The notes beneath the pieces are model-generated. The model searched no databases and was not told where the DNA came from. It saw only the letters and a list, made by a program, of their open reading frames with translations. From the IMG/VR virus record IMGVR_UViG_3300023174_002543, positions 62,001 through 126,000 of that record: DNA of 64,000 nt; one strand, given 5' to 3'. Positions 63,901 through 64,000 of the stretch are shown one piece after another (the first letter of the stretch is position 1; every line of letters starts with the position of its first letter). Source of the DNA: a virus. A program made the position numbers and the translations under genes.

Positions 63901-64000
63901 GTTACTTTTGGAGCACCTAGTTATTCTGTAATAGGTGCATCTGATACCAGCGGATCATATGGTATCGGTAGTATTGGTGGCGGTAGCGTTGGGTACATTA
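51949..64000 (+). CDS. Giant LamG-array protein, at least 4017 residues, incomplete at the window edge
   Basis: The frame opens at ATG 51949 after a strong AGGGGTAAC ribosome site and has no stop to base 64000. It is almost entirely LamG (concanavalin A-like) repeats of about 200-230 residues. FT(I/V)E-W type cores start near 52081, 52957, 53524, 54205, 54832, 55516, 56089, 56797, 57394, 58138, 58753, 59542, 60094, 60784, 60958, 62398, 63028 and 63616, plus one with a degenerate front around 61560-61870. Each full repeat has a FNGT..YL strand, W.H.A..R, YVNG or variants, and a (V/I)KGTA(L/V)YT...PLT linker. All cores checked are in the same frame. The repeat is the one in the 31680 and 13108 proteins. 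Serial glycan binding is inferred; the C-terminus is outside the window. Confidence 0.9.
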   Translation, partial: MADSSLSSLALSTYSTNTYYSTWFSGTGYLTIPAGSQLEFGANNFTIELWWYPTSTVRQAIYHGSFGTDWSVGIDYNSVSTNKIGIWASSNGTSWNLINSDAAGNGIGTITPTQNAWNHIAYVRNGTTWSLYVNGVVSVNITGLSGTIVSRSASTKAIGCWWSTGAMSQIQGYVSNFRILNGTALYTTAFDPPIQQLTAIANTVLLTCQNITSIDNSTANGGVGFAITRNSTTIGVRQFTPPLLVTSSATLTPTYNSGTLTYTFSAPTNISVIRVIPTANDAANASIKFNGNVTLTSGQPTVASAAPYLNSGYSANFVSGLLQTAHNTNLNIAGYAWTIEFWTYITTSSLTCIFFTKKASGASTGIAYQGGLQSGVPSFSQAGSTSFVNTGIRMPLNAWTHVVYVYDGGVASTSTGNISVYFNGEKVVNFVVNTFVDNTEPLTIGGSRGLTEWTIGNISNFRMVKGYQLYNGNFTPPTQPYGLTQPASAGVPAIISSDINSGFFSGTNAYLTVPGTNITNIFTGDFTIEAWLYPTAAFGASWVTADGGFSEIPVMICNASPTALNYYWAFGPSSTGTVRFITSSIYFNTVTSTATCTVNAWNHLALVKIGTTYKIYVNGIGTSGTTITTSPGTAFSDAVGISIGANNNKYVTGYISNARIVKGTAVYTENFRPSITPLTAISNTSLLVLQNRLTSDASTNNLTLTNTNVTVNTSITPFVLPVTSLVQPNGSSVFFNGSTSLSGSADFTATGNFTIECWIYPTVSTECDILKIGNEATGRIVFGTGLPAAGNLFYNIYGGSSIVIATGISTNTWQHVAIVRIGTTLTGYINGVAGTPVTGVSGTLGNTSGFSTMTTGTGYITNLRYVVGTALYTSNFNVYNSPLVTITNTKLLILQSSVTTDSSTNNYTLTPTSPAPTLSTTITPFITYGAASTQFLSTALAYQTVANPYSLALSMGQGHNNFTAEAWVYLTASPGGAPGAFIMQKGTGATGGVEWAFSVYNTGIYFTYVSGIPTGTTTSNSITANIVTGRWMHLAFTKVGTSLHFWLNGTYVYTLNGVNNLYYTAQYNSYFTVANNQAASGAAFPGFISNARVVYGKAIYTTNYDAPFIPSTTPLTVTQTATSSIASIDNANSYNIVNGNSVFFNGTNDFLTFPEPANLFNSALFNGTNQFLILNSASPGPAFAFGTGDFTIEFYFNGPPQTNRFFYDNRPSSPNGYPHVTTGLTTSVLRWGPTNLQGSIIIGDNKWHHCAVTRESGTIKLWIDGVLDTSGSDTTNYSTNYGVYIAFDSVPSTWLAGFLSNYRIIKGTALYTTNFTPSTTPLTRTSQGAIASQVSLLTLQNPTIVDNSTNAFTITNSGTPSTPTSLNHPFALYVGDGTNVTIEAWIMLGSVPTAPRGFIINNSATTTGYFGIAVESGTTNAARSISVWSDSNATSVLASTTLVPLYTWTHVAVMFANNLITVYINGVRDATTVAKTTIWQAATLGTVYIGRQASTAAQYFPGYITNLRVVYGTALYSINTVKFTVPTGPLTAITNTVFLGLQSSVTFDASTNNATITKGSGATGLILAPLTSPFQTYLPSVTNGYSIGLGFLGSGANDYISYIFGNGVAGIQMTGDFTVETWVFLPQYPSNRIAILNSQNTANDAGAGWDILSTGQVSFNSGGNTWLSSTTFIGINTWYHLALTRQNSTVRLWINGVQDVTTGTTTVSFAQPSTNVIYIGRNASGLVGNAYFSNYRWFIGTCLYTGTFTPSLTPYATTTNANANVSAVNGITSYPNIGSYGLTYSGSISMTNAGHAVTSTTVGTYTGYWDLATYDFTVEAWFNNTLMTGFGSITAIVIAGNGANASDNAWSLSTTKSSLTQATLIFSSGGSGQAQQLTHTTPTLNINSNQWYHVAVVRIGITHTIYLNGLPVSVFILSSGQLMGATAMPSTYAKIAIGSNLSNGTVTQPFNGYISNVRAIKGYGVYTGQFLPSTSPLTNTQSAVNNNNAITGTVTSLLALQNSTTLDASSNNLTLTATGSPTVSSTVVPFLPGVNGYSTYFNGTTDYIQMPIPTSAATAANGQFTLETWIYCTNILTNPFIVSSWYFSTPLSSSWQLQLFNGYLQFGYGIGSVTNTITGTTRTVSSSTWTHVAVTRDSNNLITFYVNGIADATTTTVVGTFNTNVNQGVRIGSGVGSGQAWLLGFQGYISNLRFVRGITVYTGAFTPQTTPLTVTQSSGTNISAISAAASNAYSLAFVGNNGAALANVNIPQYLSVSGGSLFNFGTGNYTIECWAYANTISDGRTIFNMYSSFFGTFIRYASTTGWQLYYNAGGSSTTYTFNSTNSGLGFWVHHALVRSSGTLYWYINGVNVFSVAESTNYVYTTLDIGYYNSPTYNWSGFISNFRIVKGTAIYTSGTASFTVPTSPLTAVAGTLILTGQNATIVDNGTANFGASFTIFNNNAVTTTALISPFISGNTQLLLLQSPTLFTSMTDAGPSNFMGTVTGLPVVNTTSMTFSPFLNANGRSVFFTGSSQYITAPSNSVFTFGTDDFTIEGWIYLVNGTTSGTLYDARTGLTTVSAQIYIQSNIVNYAVAGVSVINSSTTIQPLSTATWYHIAVVRISNVTRLYVNGLQAGNSYVDNNNYVIGAPYIGTGFGSSNPLNGYISNLRVVDGTGVYSNSFVVPITPLTSTQSSSSSIIALNNATPVLGNSVYFNGASDYMKVSGVVSFMNTGDFTIETYYYPTSFAAVTTLFGQYTAATTALGYWNVQITTAGIITVYYNGSTNFPASTAIFVNEWVHIALVRISGTITLYVNGVSYGTASFATQFGLTSISSPLFIGATQLSGPVQYALGYMSNFRIVKGLGVYTGAFTVPTSPLGSTQSSGTNIAAITGTSTSLLLFQNSPYTDNSTFNNPITGFGNPLYSPVFSPSFFSYPTPANGNSGYFNGSTSYLSLTQPSNASTGDFTIELWAYPTSLTAIGYLMSTSTAASTASTTNGYVALNGTTQYLTVPSNNGFVFGTGDFTIECWVLTSQAATNGASTTDRFIFGAIGNTPSWSIYLQNGATLIPNFYSPTGSVASSISVSTGVWTHIAVVRYSGNMYIYVNGALGGTVANNTNYTASGTQYIGRADDAANKFFNANISNLRVVKGTAVYTGAFSVPTSPLTAIQLSGLNISAISAGVAGTSGTQLLALQSALTTDASVNALTLTAIATPTFTASGGPITGSPLSAGSFHLWIATNGTVNLAVDQAAVSIVSVFPSVAKQNTWTHVAITRTNGVVYLFVNGYRVASSLAKTTLWGGTDTLNIGRYQPSGNQYFVGYITNVRFVYGTSGIYTSNPLTPPYTTPLTAVTGTTLLLLQSTLTKDNSANNVTVTNNNVILSTYTNPYTTMKLPFLLSAQNGYGINAGTVVRDNSIFNTSLQSTSTSYVTYMAAVSPFGVTPTLLVGQSAMQRDESINSLVPQTITTTATIMPYVTPFSGNAVAFNGSTSYITGTNLYNSLGGDFTIEFFMMAGPQTATVGGLLLGRNISWSTTNNNYYIMCSSPGGVGKNSLQTIQIYNPLISITSPVYLGLTSVCDSKWHHIAIVRINGIVKIYIDGVLDTSPFSSFANTGIWDYSNYTIGSNPNDAGSTVAQLAYNGMLSNLRIINGTGIYTGTFTPPTNNLTTSQSSRTNVVQYTSTTPSSTGYSLQFNSATGSYLTTTYSPVLSLGTNDYTIEFWHFLSGKSAANQPCLFSNANSSSAGVLNMYAGHASANVLKYQLAFNTQSVIATYITMQSVSNIIYGKWTHIALVRRSGVVYLYINGTLDSTSGLGNYSVYSSQWYIGNDVTNSALGYISGFISNFRVTNGLAVYTGNFTVPTSALTTTQSSGTNIAAITNTSLANGGAISIVASGSQYINTTMVLTTATTNMTVEAWVNFTLFPTSNTWIGGTATIFSTSGNSYSSGIHFVLGSTNIYVVITNTVYGGYAHNMVAGTWYHLAYVINNGVVTFFINGISVGSISGIPVTFGAPSYSVIGASDTSGSYGIGSIGGGSVGYI

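Noticed and set aside
51949-64000. Diversity-generating retroelement targets in the lectin-like repeats
   Set aside because: LamG is not the usual C-type lectin target fold, and I saw no template repeat or reverse transcriptase in the window.
3273-64000. Bacterial chromosome or prophage origin of the adhesin genes
   Set aside because: They are contiguous and co-oriented with T4-like head genes, share late-promoter-like boxes, and no integrase, att-like repeat or host gene appears.

Overview
The window is a late structural region of a large, AT-rich T4-like myovirus (Caudoviricetes). Three consecutive genes fix this: a gp21-type prohead protease (183-818), a gp22-type scaffold (830-1930) and a gp23-type major capsid protein (1961-3157). 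All genes are on the + strand and packed with gaps of 1-40 bases or 1-4 base overlaps. No tRNA, integrase, transposase or host-like gene was seen. Several fibre modules (the 6026 gene N-terminus, the 45045/45475 pair, the 26501 protein) resemble families I recall from aquatic T4-like phages, so a marine or freshwater host is my inference; the sequence does not identify it.

Layout. 1-3157: end of an unidentified gene, then protease, scaffold and capsid, closed by a terminator at 3183-3208. 3273-26857: sixteen adhesin or fibre-like genes (3273 to 26501), ending at a second terminator (26879-26914). 26949-45034: repeated cassettes of a long stalk protein, a small beta protein and an exchangeable tip protein (glycine-rich, LamG or beta-propeller). 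45045-51918: a pair of proteins conserved in T4-like phages plus smaller virion-like proteins. 51949 to the window end: one open frame of at least 4017 codons made of about 19 LamG-like (concanavalin A-like) domains, still open at base 64000. There is no gene-free stretch longer than about 120 bases.

How it may work. Putative late promoters of the form NATAAATA (3239, 24893, 26916, 49110, 51914) would drive these genes late in infection with the capsid genes. The stalk proteins are built from a small vocabulary of repeated beta-rich modules: QPNITSVGTL, GNGSLLTSI, IQFN...ASANLTF, ITGG..GQYL.TDG.GNLSW, and a longer DP..E.GG...DGKDRG...GW module. N-terminal sequences fall into a few classes that may be docking ends, while the downstream small genes look like tips or caps.

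The main discovery candidate is the roughly 60 kb adhesin locus itself: (i) a paralogous, rearranged A-B-C-D / C'-D'-A'-B' gene block at 8346-22714; (ii) a LamG domain inserted into a small conserved protein (13108 compared with 19149); (iii) stalk/small/tip cassettes with a conserved overlapping stop-start junction; (iv) the giant LamG-array protein, with internal signs of domain deletion and fusion. I read this as a modular, recombining repertoire of receptor- or glycan-binding virion proteins; that functional reading is inference.
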